64,000 bases of DNA from Ochotona curzoniae (GCF_017591425.1 NW_024465655.1:1673501-1737500), one strand, 5' to 3'. Shown: positions 1 to 11,410, counted from the first letter of the stretch. The notes: a model not told the origin generated them from the sequence alone. Made by a program: numbers and translations.

Positions 1-170
1 TCAAGCGAGAGCCTGGAGGAACTGAATCCAGATCTCCCACCCCCTCCAGCATCACCATTGCCTCCCTGGCTGAGTTCTAGTGGGAAGCTGGAATTTGAAA
101 GCAAGGGCCAGGAATCTGGCATGCATATATGGCCCTCAGGTGTGTTATCCAGCACATCGAGTCCCTGTCT
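1..170 (-). mobile_element. CSINE remnant, cut by window edge
   Basis: Old lagomorph C-repeat SINE read from its complement. The order 'gagcctggagg', 'gatctccca', 'gggaagctggaa' and 'gccaggaatct' follows the inner half of the CSINE body. The tail side lies outside the window. Strongly diverged, so an old copy. Confidence 0.55.
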
Positions 171-364
171 CCCTCATACATCCTTTATGGGTAAATAAAA
201 TTCATAATTTATTATCCAATACTGTGTTGTTGATATTTAACTTGTTTAAACATTTTAAAAGTATAAACACTTCATGGCTTTTATGCCTTTTATTATCTCT
301 TGAAGGTAGGTTTCCAGCTTGGAATTTCTTGGAAGCAGAAACGTAGACTGTTTAGATTCAAGTC

Positions 365-1360
365 TAGTTATTATTTACCACGATACACTTTTGCAGGTGC
401 AAAGGTTCTTCCCTCCCTCTCTCCTCCCTCCCTGTGCATCTTGCCTTCCTGCCATTTCCCCCGAATTATCACATTAATATGGTCCTTTAGTAAGAGTAAG
501 AAGATTAATTTTCTGCTATTTAAATATACCATGACATTATAGGTGTAGGTAAAGGTAGAAAATCTATTAGCATGGCTACATTTATGTTCTCATGTTTTAA
601 TGCAAGTCCTTTTATTGCCTATTGCAGTGTAACTTTCCTTCCCAGTATGCTCGCCTCCAGTCTACATGTCATCTGTGAGAACATATGTATACACTTGGTT
701 ACCTATATCTGTTAATTTTGTACTTTGCCTAGAGGTTGTCTAGAGGTTGTCTTCTATCAGATAGTATATGACATTTATCTGTTGGGAGTGGTTTATTTCT
801 CTAAGCATAATGGTCTCCAGTTAGGAATATTTTGTTGCAAGTGGTAGGATTTCGTTCTTTCTTATTGCTGAGTAGTATTCCACAGAGTAGATGTGCCACA
901 GTTTCTTTATCCATTCCTCTTTCGATGGGCATCAAGGCTGTTTCCACGTCTTCGCTGTTGTGGATTGTGCTACTTTCAATAGTTGCAGATTGCTTTCTCC
1001 TCAGCAGATTTCATTTCCTTTGGATATATTCCCAGGAGTGAGACAGCTAGGTCATATAGTAGATCGAATTTCGGTTGCCTGTGTGCTCTCCATATTGACT
1101 TTCCTAGTGTCTGCTCTAGACTACACCCCCACCAACAATGGCGTAGGGTACTGTTTCCCCTACATCTTCGCCAGCAGATGTAATTTGTTGGTTTCTGTTT
1201 GTAAGGCCATCCTCATTGGAGTTAGATGGAATCTCACTGGGGTTTTGATTTGCATTTTCCTAAGAGCTAGGGAATCTGAGCATTTTTTTTCATGTGTCTA
1301 TTGGCCATTTGTATTTCTTCTTTTGAAACACGTCTGCTCCTGTCTTTAGCCCATTTTTTA
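365..1360 (-). mobile_element. L1 LINE, ORF2 C-terminal part and 3' UTR, antisense
   Basis: Reading the complement, 1360 down to about 800 follows the end of L1 ORF2. Landmarks on the plus strand are 'gagtagtattccacagag', 'tttctttatccattcctct', 'ggatatattcccaggagtg', 'cccccaccaacaatgg' and 'ggttttgatttgcattttcc'. The stretch to about 365 fits an L1 3' UTR, including a pyrimidine-rich block at 410-440 (polypurine in sense). The reading frame is broken by stops and indels, so it makes no reverse transcriptase. It is 5'-truncated, as most L1 copies are. An 11-bp tandem duplication (729-750) lies in the 3' UTR part. Confidence 0.88.
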
Positions 1361-1999
1361 AGGGGCGGGAAGGAGTAATATTTCGTTCTAAAGCCCATCC
1401 CCCTACTTTACGTCTCCCAGTGTGATGTAAGTGATTATCTGACATACTTTCTGAGTGTGTGACATCTACATAAATACAAACTAAGGAGAAGGAATAACAT
1501 ATGAGATGGCAAGAAAAATTATCCCAAGTCTCAACAGTTTTCATTTGATAACTAGGAGGCTGATTTTCAACAGAAATACAGATAGTACCAAATTAGGATG
1601 ACTTATGATTTTTCTCAGCTTTCTAAGGTTCAAACATAATTTGCACTCAATGGAAACTCTACATTGAATTTTGATCTTCTCCTGGACTAGTGTCAGATGG
1701 CGTCATTACACTCTGCGGATGCTTGGCAAGGATGATGAGCCGTGAGCCCGGTGAACCCTGCCCAAGACAAACACCTGACATTGTGTGCTGAGGTCTCTAA
1801 CTAACCTGCGATGTCTGGTAGGTTAGGAGCTTCACAACTGTGTTCTTGACCCAATATTTTCCACTTACTCATGAGTTTATTGGATATAATTCCAGTAGAA
1901 ATTGAGAAGCATCATTGATAGGTCTTTTTTTTTTAAGTCAGCAAAAATGGTTTTTGTATAAGCAGGTTTGAAAAAAATCCGTGTTGTTCTGCTCATCTG
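1361..1999. other. unique sequence, nothing recognised
   Basis: AT-rich sequence between the L1 fragment and an unresolved repeat-like block. No exon, SINE or simple array found. A short T run at 1926-1935 is the only low-complexity feature. Confidence 0.5.
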
Positions 2000-2450
2000 T
2001 TGTTGTATAGCAAACTGCGTTGCCATCTGGATGCTTAAATCATGTGAATTTTGCCGATAAATCTGCAGCTCGCATGGGGCCAGGGGAGAAGATAGCCTGT
2101 CTCTGTGTTAATGGCCTGGCTCAAAGACTAGAGGTCAGGGTCCTCCACAGGGTTGCTCACACACCACGTGTCTGGGGGCTGGTGCTGACCATGGGAGAGA
2201 CACAGCTGAGCTGTTGGTCAGCACACCGACGTGTGACTTTTCCACATCTTCACAGCATGGCAACTGGCTTCCAAGGTCAAGTACCCTGAGTGGAGATCTC
2301 ACCACGTTTATGATTTTGCCCTAGAAATTCAGGAGCATGTCTTTTGCTGTGATCAGAGGCCTGCCCAGATTCAACAGAAGGGAACAGCTGTCTATGGGGA
2401 ATATCAACACACATCCTTTGAGGAGCAGGTAGAATGGAATATACAGGTAG
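2000..2450 (-). mobile_element. possible ancient interspersed repeat, family unresolved
   Basis: 'gttgttgtatagcaaactgcg', 'atctgcag' and 'cctgcccagattcaa' occur in the order seen in a widespread old mammalian repeat that contains 'ttgctgcgtaacaaaccacc' and 'ccagcccagattcaagggg'. Similarity is patchy and I cannot name the family. The 89-codon frame inside has no domain and is not called. Confidence 0.35.
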
Positions 2451-3703
2451 AACTTGGCCAATTCCATCTGCTAGAGCTTATGTGAGCCTGAGAAGAGAGT
2501 GCTTCAGCTTTAAGAAGAGAGCAAGCCCATTACATAGCCTGTGAGACATGTCCAGTCTTAATAAGCAAGCCCTCAAATCCCCTTTCTGAAGAGAAAGTGA
2601 CTTTATGTGGAGTCTTCCCTGTGAGGCAGTAAATTTGTGGAAGTCATTTAAGCCAAGGAAAATCTAATGTTTGCTAACTTAGAGAGGTCAACGGATAAGG
2701 TCAGTGAACATAAAAGTAAAAGCACATTTAAGAGGTTTTCGTTAATGTCTTTGAGATGCAATGTCCCAGGACATTGAAAATAAGTATGAGGTTCATTTTT
2801 CAAAGGTCAAATAAAGTCAGTGAGAAGCAGATGTATCCAGAGTTGAATGGTGAAAATACCCTATTAATATGACAGTCACAGACCCTTCCGGCTTGTGATA
2901 CCAATTCCAATGGAAGAGCCATAACAAATCATACAGAACTGAACCAAAATCCTCTTGAAACCATATATGATTCAAATTTGCTTGAATGATGACAAACTAA
3001 CTTCAAAAGTGAACTATAGAAGTTTCAGCAAAATTTCATGAAAAAAGCAATATTGCTAAATAATTTTAGGTACTATGTCATTAAAATGAAAATGCGGCAT
3101 AAAGTTTAAACATTAAGGGTGTGCATTGTGGCCCATTGAGTTCAACCATTGCTTGTGGTGTTGCCACTCCAGATTCAAGTGACAGTGGAAGTCCTCACTG
3201 CTCTCTTTCTGATCCAGCTCCCTGTTCACACGTCAGAGAAAGCAGTAAAAGGTGATGCGAGCACTCGGCTCTGCTGTTCGCACTGAAGACCAAGATGGAG
3301 TGTCTGACTTCTGGCCCAGTCCTGGCCCAGTCCTAGCTGTTGTGGACTTCCGGAGAGTCCATATTTCAACTAATATCATCATCTTTGTCTAAAATCGACA
3401 AATGCCTATATTATTTCAGCAGGTTCATGGAAAATGGAATTTGGGGGAAAAAAGCATTTTGGTGCCATGCATTGAAGTCCATGTATGTGAGTTGTCTTCA
3501 GAACCTCATGAAAGTGTATTTAGAAAAAAAATGCATGGATACCAATTTTTTGGTCAAAGTACATTGACTTAATTCCATTCTCCATAAACTTTTGAAGTAC
3601 TCTCCTATTAGGTACTTTATAAATATTTGTTGAGGTGAAGGGATCTTGTGTGTAGGAGAATCTGCACCTGCTTTTAAAGGCTTGCATTGAGGGTCTCCCC
3701 CCG

Positions 3704-3705
<2 letters not shown>
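2451..3705. other. unique AT-rich sequence
   Basis: About 1.25 kb with no SINE, LINE or simple repeat that I recognise. No supported exon. Composition is even and CpG-poor, as in ordinary intergenic or intronic DNA. Confidence 0.5.

Positions 3706-3745
<40 letters not shown>
3706..3745. repeat. (CA)20 microsatellite
   Basis: Pure CA dinucleotide array of 40 bp. It generates spurious Val-Cys and His-Thr frames on both strands. Confidence 0.98.
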
Positions 3746-3746
<1 letters not shown>

Positions 3747-4195
3747 TTGAAATATGAAAAGAGGAGGAATGTACAAGAACATCATCTAAGCCTTTTGAAT
3801 ATTAACTGCTATAGGAAAGAGAGAACATCAAGGATAATTCCAACCTTTGGGACTCCACACATCCTTCCCTGGCTCGGAAAGCTGAGGGAAGCCGTCTCAC
3901 TGGCCGCTCAAAAAACCACAATGACGCAGCTCTGTAACTTGGCCTTTATGGAAGGACAGACCCACAAAGCAGCAGGTGCTTCTGGGCTCAGCTTATGTCC
4001 GAGTTCTAGTTCCCTAAAAGAGTCGAGTCCCATTTCTCGGCTCTAGAGGGTTCCTGCAGGGCCCAAGTTGCCAGTTACAGCCAACAGGGGCAAGGAACTA
4101 ACACAATCTGTAGGCAAGAACCTGAAAGGCGACAACACCCCCTTAATAAATAATCCTGGCCAATGCTGAGTGTGGAAGAGACTCCCAGACCTTGG

Positions 4196-4200
<5 letters not shown>
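3746..4200. other. unique sequence between two dinucleotide arrays
   Basis: No repeat family or exon recognised. Lies between a (CA) array and a (TG) array of nearly equal length, about 455 bp apart. Confidence 0.5.

Positions 4201-4240
<40 letters not shown>
4201..4240. repeat. (TG)20 microsatellite
   Basis: Pure TG array followed by 'tttgtacacgtgtgtg'. It is the inverse of the (CA)20 array at 3706, so the two arrays are reverse complements. Confidence 0.98.
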
Positions 4241-4244
<4 letters not shown>

Positions 4245-4729
4245 TACACGTGTGTGTTGGGGAGGGTATTTTTCTTTCTTTAAATGATGGAGCCTCTTCA
4301 TTTCTACTGAGCATTCATTCCATGATGATTCCCTCCTCTATTTTTTTTTCCCCTGTAACTTAAAGCACCTCATTGCCAACATGTTGGAATAAGCTTGAAA
4401 GAATATGAACTTGGGAAGTTAAAAGCATTTCTCTGAATGGTCAAATAGATACGGTTCTCTGTTGCACTTGATGGACCAAGAGTGTCTTGGTGTGCATGTT
4501 AAGAAGCACCGCTTCCCAGAACATATTGAAGATACACCCCCTGTAATTAGCAAAAGTGGGAGGTGAGTACTACAGAAAGCTATTGGTGGGGAGAGGGGTC
4601 TTCAACATGGTGATTGATGCTTTGGCAAGGGCAAAGTCTCTAAGGCGACAAATAGCAACTTACTCTTAATTCACCTCACCTACATACCTAGTGTATAAGA
4701 TGTGTGTTAGTCTTTCTAAGCGTTACTTA
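4241..4729. other. unique sequence, nothing recognised
   Basis: Moderately AT-rich with no recognised repeat or gene. Confidence 0.45.
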
Positions 4730-4990
4730 TAACAGGTCTATACTGTTTCTAAGAGTAAATAATAGAAAGTTTAGTAGGAATAGTTCCATATATGTCTACA
4801 TATTAGTGGAATTATTAGCCAAAAAATGTGCAAAACAAGAGCCGCTTACTTGGCTTTTTTCGCTTAGCACTACTTCGTGAACATTCCAACATGTACATCA
4901 GACCCATGGTCTGCCTGTACCACCATTGATATTGAGTTATTGTCAGTGTTTTACTTCTTAAACAATATTCCTATAAATATTCTTGTAGCC
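4730..4990 (-). mobile_element. probable old L1M fragment, antisense
   Basis: 'gtaccaccattgatattgag', 'cttaaacaatattcctataa' and 'attcttgtagccaaatcct' resemble the antisense 3' part of old mammalian L1s, where a line about the 'colony' of small ATs gives 'aacaatgctgcaataaacat' then 'ccttgtagctaaatc'. Diverged and without clear ends. Confidence 0.45.
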
Positions 4991-5024
4991 AAATCCTAAT
5001 AGGTTGATACAGCAAGTATTTTAG

Positions 5025-5315
5025 GTGGATTTATTAATTTTAAGGATCTATTTGAAAGGAAGAGTCAGACAGAGAGAGAGAGAGTGAGAGAGAGAGAGAG
5101 AAGGTTTCATCTGCTAGTTCATTCCTAATGCCCTCAATAGGCAGAGCTGGGCCAGGCTGAGGCCAGGAGCCAGGGTCTCCATCTGGGTCTCCCACATGGG
5201 AGGCAGGGACCCAAATACTTTGGTCATCACCTACTATCTTCCCAGATGTGCTACTGACAACTGGATCAGAACTGAAGCAGGCAGATTCATCGGTCTTCTG
5301 CCATGGGATGTGACC
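5025..5315 (-). mobile_element. CSINE, with GA-rich tail
   Basis: Body in reverse order: 'ggatctatttgaaagga', a GA array at 5069-5102, 'ctgctagttcattc', 'gaggccaggagccagg', 'gggtctcccacatgggagg'. The head beyond about 5260 is decayed. Confidence 0.85.
5069..5102. repeat. (GA)n array inside CSINE
   Basis: Interrupted GA array expanded from the purine-rich tail of the enclosing SINE. Confidence 0.9.
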
Positions 5316-5904
5316 TCTCACGAGGTTGACCTCACTGTGCATTCAAATCCTACTACAGCATACCTTTCCAGAAAGATTTCTATCAATTCACCTTCTCACC
5401 TGCACTGTTTTCAACTATCTATTCCCCCTTCCTCACCTCCGCTGGATAACTTAGACATGCGTTTGTCAATACATGTGCAATACTTGTCTGAAGCCAGGAG
5501 CAATGCGAACAAAAATACCCGAAAGCTCTGAAAGACCCGGGATATGAAAAAATGCAATATATATCCTTAGCAACTTCTCATGGATGACTTATGGAAACAA
5601 TCAGACTACTGCATTTAGACCATTCACTGCTCCAATTAGTTCCAACGATTTATTTTTCCTTTTATTCTCATATGGCTGCTGAAAGATTTCAAATGACATA
5701 CACGACTCACGTTTATGACTTGTGCTCTGTCTCTGATGAGCAGCGGTGCTGTGGAGGGTGATATGTAACCCTTACTTGAGCGGGTTCTTTTTTGTTTTTG
5801 TTTTGTTTGCTCAGTTTTGATTTAAAGTTTGAGTGGGCAATATATGTGCACAGTACACAATTCTAAAGGGGGAAAAAAAAGAGTCTAAGAAGAGCCTGTC
5901 TGTG
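5316..5904. other. unique AT-rich sequence
   Basis: No exon or named repeat seen. Contains a TG/T-rich patch at 5789-5815 and an A run near 5873-5880. A 111-codon frame over 5196-5531 starts inside the SINE and has no domain. Confidence 0.45.
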
Positions 5905-6130
5905 GCAGTGTTTTAGGACTGCTATAACAAATGATCAGAGTAAATCAGTGTCAAAGCAGGATGTACGTTTCTGGAAAGCGCCAGGTTGACCAGTTCTGCG
6001 CTCGGCGGATTCCTTCAGATGCTCCTAGAGGAGACCACGCGTCTTTCTGGTTCCCAGATTGTGTAGGCGGTGGCCTCTGTCCCCAAGGCTGGCGATGACC
6101 TTGGCTTCTGTGACTTTTCCGATTCTGATT
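5905..6130 (-). mobile_element. possible MaLR-type LTR remnant, antisense
   Basis: 'gttttaggactgctataaca' matches the complement of the conserved end of MLT1/MST LTRs ('ggctgctataacaaaatacc'). The following sequence is only loosely collinear, so the call is weak. Confidence 0.35.
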
Positions 6131-6149
6131 TCTATCTCTTCTTCCACTG

Positions 6150-6480
6150 TCTTTTAAAAAGATTTGTCTACTTGAAAGGCAGATTTTCAGAGAAAAGCAG
6201 AGACAGAGAAACAGATTTTGTGTCTGCTGGTTCACTCCAATAGCGGTAATGGCTGGAGCTGAGCCGACGTGAAGTCAGGAGCCAGAAACTCCAGCCAGGT
6301 GTTTTCAGGTCCCCCATGCTGGTGTAGCAGCCCTGAGCCTTCCTCTGCTGCTCTCCCAGGTCACGAGCAGGGAACCAGATAGGAACTGGAACATCCAGAA
6401 CACAAACAAGCACCCACATGGGTTGCCTGCAATTGCAGGCAGAGGGTTAGCCTGTTGAGCCACCACGCCACATCCTGACC
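6150..6480 (-). mobile_element. CSINE, full length, antisense
   Basis: 'aaaagatttgtctacttgaaaggcag' (split tail), 'ctgctggttcactcc', 'gctgagccgacgtgaag', 'ctgctgctctcccagg' and 'gagccaccacgccac' give tail to head on the plus strand. Forms a convergent inverted pair with the copy 20 bp downstream. Confidence 0.92.
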
Positions 6481-6499
6481 CACTGTCTTTAACAGGCAG

Positions 6500-6793
6500 A
6501 TATGTTGATAAGCCTGCATCGTGGGAAAGTGAGTTAAACTGCCGCACTGGTTTTGTTCCAGATGCTCTGCTTCCATTCCAGTTCCCTGCTAACGTGCCTG
6601 GAAGAGCAGTGTTTCGGCCTCAAGCACTTGCAACTTTGCATGTCACGTGGGAGACCTGGATGGAGTTTCAGGATCCATCTTCGGTCTGGCCGAGCTTTTG
6701 CAACCATTTGGAAACGAATCCGAGGGTGGATAACTGCTTGATATTCCTGCCTCTCTGTGTGACACTCTGCCTTTCAAATAAAAAAGAATAAAT
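6500..6793 (+). mobile_element. CSINE, sense
   Basis: Head 'gggaaagtgagttaaactgc', then 'gttccctgctaacgtgcctgg', 'cacgtgggagacctggatgg', ending 'gcctttcaaataaaaaag'. Head-to-head with the copy at 6150-6480. Confidence 0.92.
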
Positions 6794-6811
6794 AATAGAC
6801 TGATAGATACA

Positions 6812-7640
6812 GCTTAGCTGAGACACAACTCACATAGCATGCAATTGTACCATCCCTTCTGGTGCTGGTACCCCTCTACTTCTTATGGGATTACATCCAA
6901 TACGCCCTTTATAAGTTGATCTAACATGTCAGAAAGGCATTTAACATGCTTCACCTAGCAAACATCACAGCTTAGCAACAAGGCACACCATAGCGTGCGA
7001 GCTGTTTCCTCCGATGCTTGGGCAGTTCATTCCACAGTGTGGTGATCCACCGCTGCCCTTTGTGTCACCAGCCTGGGAAAAAAGATCGACATTCTAAGAG
7101 TGTGTTCTCCTTAGTGTGGGTCAGTTTTGTTCCATCCTAACTTCAACTAAAGTTAGTTTGAATCATCCCTACTCAGGCACTGTCTGCATTTGTACAGTTG
7201 TTCATCCATCATTGCTCGATGTCTGGACATCCACAGCTGTGCACACCTGCAAGAAGTGCCACTCCAAGCAGACCCTAAGGCACTCTTACCAGAGGTGACA
7301 CTGCTCAGTACGCATGCCCACGTATCTTGCCACGATGGTATCAGTCTCAGTTTCTTTATAATTTCTTTATAATTTCTTCAATTTTGTCTACCATATAGTA
7401 GACTACATATGCTGACTGGTTGGGTCACTTTTTTGAATTTTCGTATCCATCTTGAAGATAAGGTTATATTCCATGATGCTGTACCAAATTGCCGGAAATG
7501 GATGAGTTAGAACAAGAGACATTTTTCCTCATGGAGCTGGTGGGCAGAGGTCCAAAAAGGAGGCACTGCCAGGCCACCCCTCCTCTGGGTCTGCCGTTCC
7601 TTCCAGCCTTGGATGGCTCCAGGCATTTCTTGGCTTATCC
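6812..7640 (-). mobile_element. possible scattered L1M 3' UTR pieces
   Basis: 'gagacacaactcacatagcatgc' (6820-6845), 'gtggtgatccaccgctgcc' (7041-7059) and 'gttcatccatcattgctc' (7198-7215) each resemble antisense L1M 3' UTR landmarks in the correct order, but the DNA between them does not align. The rest of this 830 bp is unrecognised. No gene seen. Confidence 0.35.
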
Positions 7641-7643
7641 ATG

Positions 7644-8201
7644 TGTGGTGCCAGATTTTGATAACCCCAGAAAACCATCGAGTCTGAAGTCGGTGCTAAG
7701 GCATAAAGGTGGTTTATTCAGGTTAATCTAGGTCTCCCAGCCACCCTTCCACCAGCCCAGTAGGGCTGGAGAGGATGGGAGGCTGCTGCAGCCAAGGCTG
7801 CTGCGGGAACAGCAGGCAGAAACAAAGAGCAAGAGAGGGCACGCCCCAGGTTGAACAGCACAGGGTTCTTACACATTTCAGGCTATTAATTATACAGTCA
7901 TGATTTAGCAGGCTTCTATTGGTGGGTTTGAAACAAGCAATTTTTAGAAAGTGGTGAATCTTATCAAACACCAGGGACCTCCTTCCTGAGGAGTGGTCTG
8001 CCTACGGGACCTGCCAGGTGTCCCGCCAAGTGTCACGTAGATTGTCAGGCCTGGACTTCACACAGCCCCCAGCCAAGCCATTAAGGCAGAAATCACAAAG
8101 GCAGAGAACACTTAGGTTCTTCACATGTGGCGCTCTAATCCTGGGGTCTTTCCTCGCATGGTGTGCCTTGAGTGTTTTTGCCTACTTGTCTGTCTCCTAC
8201 A
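7644..8201 (-). mobile_element. probable solo LTR of an endogenous retrovirus
   Basis: On the complement the stretch has LTR order: a possible CCAAT ('cccaccaatag'), a TATA-like 'tgtataattaat' (near 7886), 'ctgaataaacc' (poly(A) signal at 7713-7718) and an end in 'tctggcaccacaca'. The start is placed at a TGTAGGAG-like terminus at 8201, but I see no clear target-site duplication, so the outer edge is uncertain. No gag, pol or env sequence lies beside it and no polypurine tract precedes it, so a solo LTR is favoured. The virus class is not resolved. Confidence 0.5.
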
Positions 8202-8345
8202 GGTTCATTTGTCATTGGCTTTAGGACCCACCCAACTCAGGGTGCTCAGCTCAATTCTATTTAAACAAACCCTATTTGCCAATATGATCATCTTCCCAGC
8301 ACATGGACATATCTTTGGGGGACCTCCTTTCAAGCCATACAGTGA
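8202..8345 (-). mobile_element. MaLR-like LTR remnant
   Basis: Complement contains 'ggtcccccaaagatatgtcc', 'tattggcaaatagggtttg' and 'ggtgggtcctaaagccaatgac', matching the order found in old MLT1-type LTRs ('gtcccccaaaa', 'tttggaaatagggtctttg', 'gggtgggccctaatccaa'). Confidence 0.5.
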
Positions 8346-9099
8346 GTGTATCATACAGCAGGTGCATACAGCTATGTACTATTTTGTGATAAGGAGTAGT
8401 ATACTTTAACTGTACCCCAGTGATGGTTGCTTTATTTGTTCTAGTTATTTTTACTTCTAACTGGTCATGAAAATACAAAGGTCAAGAAAAAACATGAAGC
8501 AGGGGCTCATTTCGATCGGCACGTAGGCAGAATTAGAGAAAAGGAAGCTCTTAGGGTGCCCCTAGCCATTGATCTGAAGATAAACATGGAGTCACAGGAT
8601 GCTGTGTCTGAAAACCATTTGGTGAGGCTTGATTCAGGCTGGGGAGGGGCCCTGAGGTTACTCCCTGATGGGGGAATAGGATGGTCCTTTGTCGGCTATT
8701 TCCCGGCAGTGGTAACCACTTCAAGGGGTGGGGACTTGCTTCAGAGATGAGGTAATGTGAGCAGACTGCTTGGGCATCCTAGGAGAAAGGTGTACAGGCA
8801 GCTAGGGAAGCGCAGTCTCTTATGGGAAGAGCAGGTGGCCAGGAATAAGCTTCCTGTTTAACTCCATGCTGCTCAGGGTGCCAGATGTCCTGCTCCGATA
8901 TCTGACCATCCATAGCGGGCTGCCCTGTGGAAGCTGGCGGTTGATGAGATCATTGTCACCTGTGGTTGGTGCTGCATCTGAGACCCACTATTTCCTCCAT
9001 AACAAATTTTACAAATGAGACTTTTACCTTCAAGTGATTTGTATGTAGATTCTAGACTCACTTCCCTCCCCCCTTAGGGATCAAGGGCATGCATGTGCA

Positions 9100-9100
<1 letters not shown>
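8346..9100. other. unique sequence, nothing recognised
   Basis: Mixed-composition DNA next to the LTR. I tested the idea that it is retroviral interior and found no collinear protein similarity. No exon supported. Confidence 0.4.

Positions 9101-9176
<76 letters not shown>
9101..9176. repeat. compound (TC)n(AC)n microsatellite
   Basis: About 46 bp of TC repeats join directly to 30 bp of AC repeats. No SINE is attached. Confidence 0.98.
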
Positions 9177-9178
<2 letters not shown>

Positions 9179-9984
9179 CTTTCAAAAGCAATCAAGTCTG
9201 AGAGACATGGACTATTGTGTTTCTTAGGTAAGCTTTTTAGGTAAAAACCTGATGGGGGACTCAGCCTTGCTTACAGTGGCTTCCAGCCCAGAGGCAGTTT
9301 GCACAGATTCTGTTACACAAAGACGTGATTCAGGTAGGCTCCCAGACAAGGGCATATTGTGTGGTTGTCCCCTCAGTGGGGAGTCCTGTTAATGGTTTAC
9401 CTGCCTTGTGTCTTCCCGTTAAAGCCTGCTGTCTTGCACTTTGGTGGGAATATCCCAAGGCTTTCTCCTCACCATCTGTGCAGGCCAACCAACTCAACTC
9501 TCACAAAAAGGCCTTCAAACTCAGGGGCAAAGGCCCACCCTTCCCTCCCCTCACCTGTCCCCATTCTGCCACTTCTTGTCCCCCGCCCTCTTGGGTCAGA
9601 CTGGTTTCTCACGTGACTCTAAGCCTCCAGGGCCCTCCTCTGGGCTTAAGCCTAGTGCATCCCAGACCTGGTAGGCAGGGAGTGGGCACTGCAAACCTGG
9701 CAGCCCAAATAGCACTGTGGCCCACTCCCAAGGAAGTAGCTACTGCTGTAGCTACCTGGCCTGACTTTCTAGCTCTTTGAGAGTGAGGCTAGATCATCGT
9801 GAGATAAAACAATAACAACGTCTGATTCTTCATGCTGCTCTCTAGAAGACAGAGACCATCTGTCTTGCTTAACTCAGATGCTAGTGGAAGCACCTTACCA
9901 CCTTGCTGCATTCTGAAATTCTGTTTGCATGATACTCAGGGAACTTGAGCTAGCATTGATGAAGGTTCTCTTACGTGTCCTGCC
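9177..9984. other. unique GC-richer sequence
   Basis: Contains a 151-codon open frame (9325-9780) rich in Pro and Ser from pyrimidine-rich DNA. It has no recognisable domain and no clear splice context, so it is not called a gene. Confidence 0.4.
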
Positions 9985-10150
9985 TAAGGCCAAGACTTTA
10001 GGCTAGTTATTCCAATGAATCCTCACTAGAGTCTTGGGCAGCAGGCACCATTCTCAACACTGATTACACAGAGGAAGAAACTTACAGCACAGGATGCATG
10101 TCTAAGATCCATTCCTAGTAAAGAGCCTCCTGTGGAAGGATGTAGTTCCA
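9985..10150 (-). mobile_element. MIR SINE, antisense
   Basis: 'gcaccattctcaacactgattac', 'acacagaggaagaaacttacagcac' and 'catgtctaagatccattcctagtaaag' follow the MIR core read on the complement (fraction with 'cagatgaggaaactgaggcac' and 'cacacagctagtaag'). Confidence 0.7.
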
Positions 10151-11155
10151 AAGTGGTACTGCTGTCCCTGATCTTACTGGGATACACATGTAATGGTCTT
10201 TGAAGGAAGGCAGCCAAAAGCAGAGAATGAAATGGTGATGGGTTACCATTTTATTGCAACTGTAATGTAAAGTCTATATAAGTAATGTAAGATATATATA
10301 TATATACATATACATATATATATAAAATATATATATATATAAAACCTTATAAGTGATATAACCATTGTGGGCTCCATTCCCGTGAGACTAGGCAACTAAG
10401 CATGTTCTGCAACAGGAGGGGATGACTGATATTTTTGTCGATATTTTTGTCTTGGATATTGAAAAGGACCTTTAGTTGACCTAAGTATTCTCCTTGAGAA
10501 TATAGGAAAAGATGGTACAAATGCTGTGTCAATTCTAAGGGGACCCCAAGACCTTATCATGGAGCCATAGTGTTCCTGTTCTCTCAGGAGCCAGCAATGT
10601 CCCAGGCACCTTCCCAAGTCCTTCATGTAAACTGGTCAATGTTGAGTTGCGTTGAATCTCCCGTACTGATCTCTTTGGAGTTGTATTCACTTGTTGTGTC
10701 AATGATTGACATCCGTGGGTCAAAATCAGAGAATTTATGTAAGTATGGGCTCAAGAAAAGTGGCAAAAATCCTCTACTCATGAATATAGTTCACTACCCC
10801 TTAAAATCTCTAAAGCTGCTGGGATCTCACCATTAGATTCAGTGCTTTTGGGTTACAACGCATTTGGGTGACGTGGAATAGAAGCTCAACTTTGATGGTT
10901 TACCTAAGTTGTTTATTCTAACCAGTGTAGCATAGTGCACCAGCTTGGGTAGGTCATCAAGGGCCCATGCCTCTTCCAGACTCTTCCTCCAGCATCTTCT
11001 GAGGGTAACTTTGGACTTCCTGATTATGGGATTATAGCTTCTCCTTGGCTACCCATCACATCTACATTCCACTTGAGTCTGTTTGTATTAGGAAATCCAT
11101 TTCCTCCCCAAGACTTTTGTTCTATTCCATATCTAGGGTTCAGTAATGTATATGT
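10151..11155. other. unique sequence with an AT array
   Basis: No gene recognised in about 1 kb. The only structure is the AT array listed separately. Confidence 0.45.
10291..10341. repeat. (TA)n-rich array
   Basis: Imperfect TA/CATA array with internal 'catatacatatata'. Self-complementary and able to extrude a hairpin. Confidence 0.93.
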
Positions 11156-11172
11156 GTGTGTGAAAGAGAGGT

Positions 11173-11204
<32 letters not shown>

Positions 11205-11410
11205 ATGATAGAGTTCCTTCCCATCCCCTAGTTCAACTCTCCAAATACCAGCAGTGTCTGGAACATGTGGGTGACAGAGACCAAAGTACCTGAGCCATCA
11301 CTGCTGCCTCCTAGGGCCTGCACTGGTGGGAAGCCCGAGCATGGAACTGGAGTTGGGATTTGAGCTCAGCTACTGTGCAGTGAATGGAGCTGGATGAACA
11401 CCTGCTCCAG
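11150..11410 (-). mobile_element. CSINE, old, antisense
   Basis: A GA-rich tail (11162-11205) is followed by 'gttcaactctccaaatacca', 'gtacctgagccatcactgctgcc' and 'gggaagcccgagc'. It belongs to the older subtype with 'cctgagccatcac...cctgc'. Confidence 0.7.
11162..11205. repeat. (GA)n array in CSINE tail
   Basis: Interrupted GA array, an expansion of the SINE purine-rich region. Confidence 0.9.

Noticed and set aside
365..1360. Functional L1 reverse transcriptase
   Set aside because: 5'-truncated and full of stops and indels; only the ORF2 end and 3' UTR remain.
8346..9100. Retroviral internal region next to the LTR
   Set aside because: No polypurine tract, primer-binding site or gag/pol/env-like translation; the LTR appears solo.
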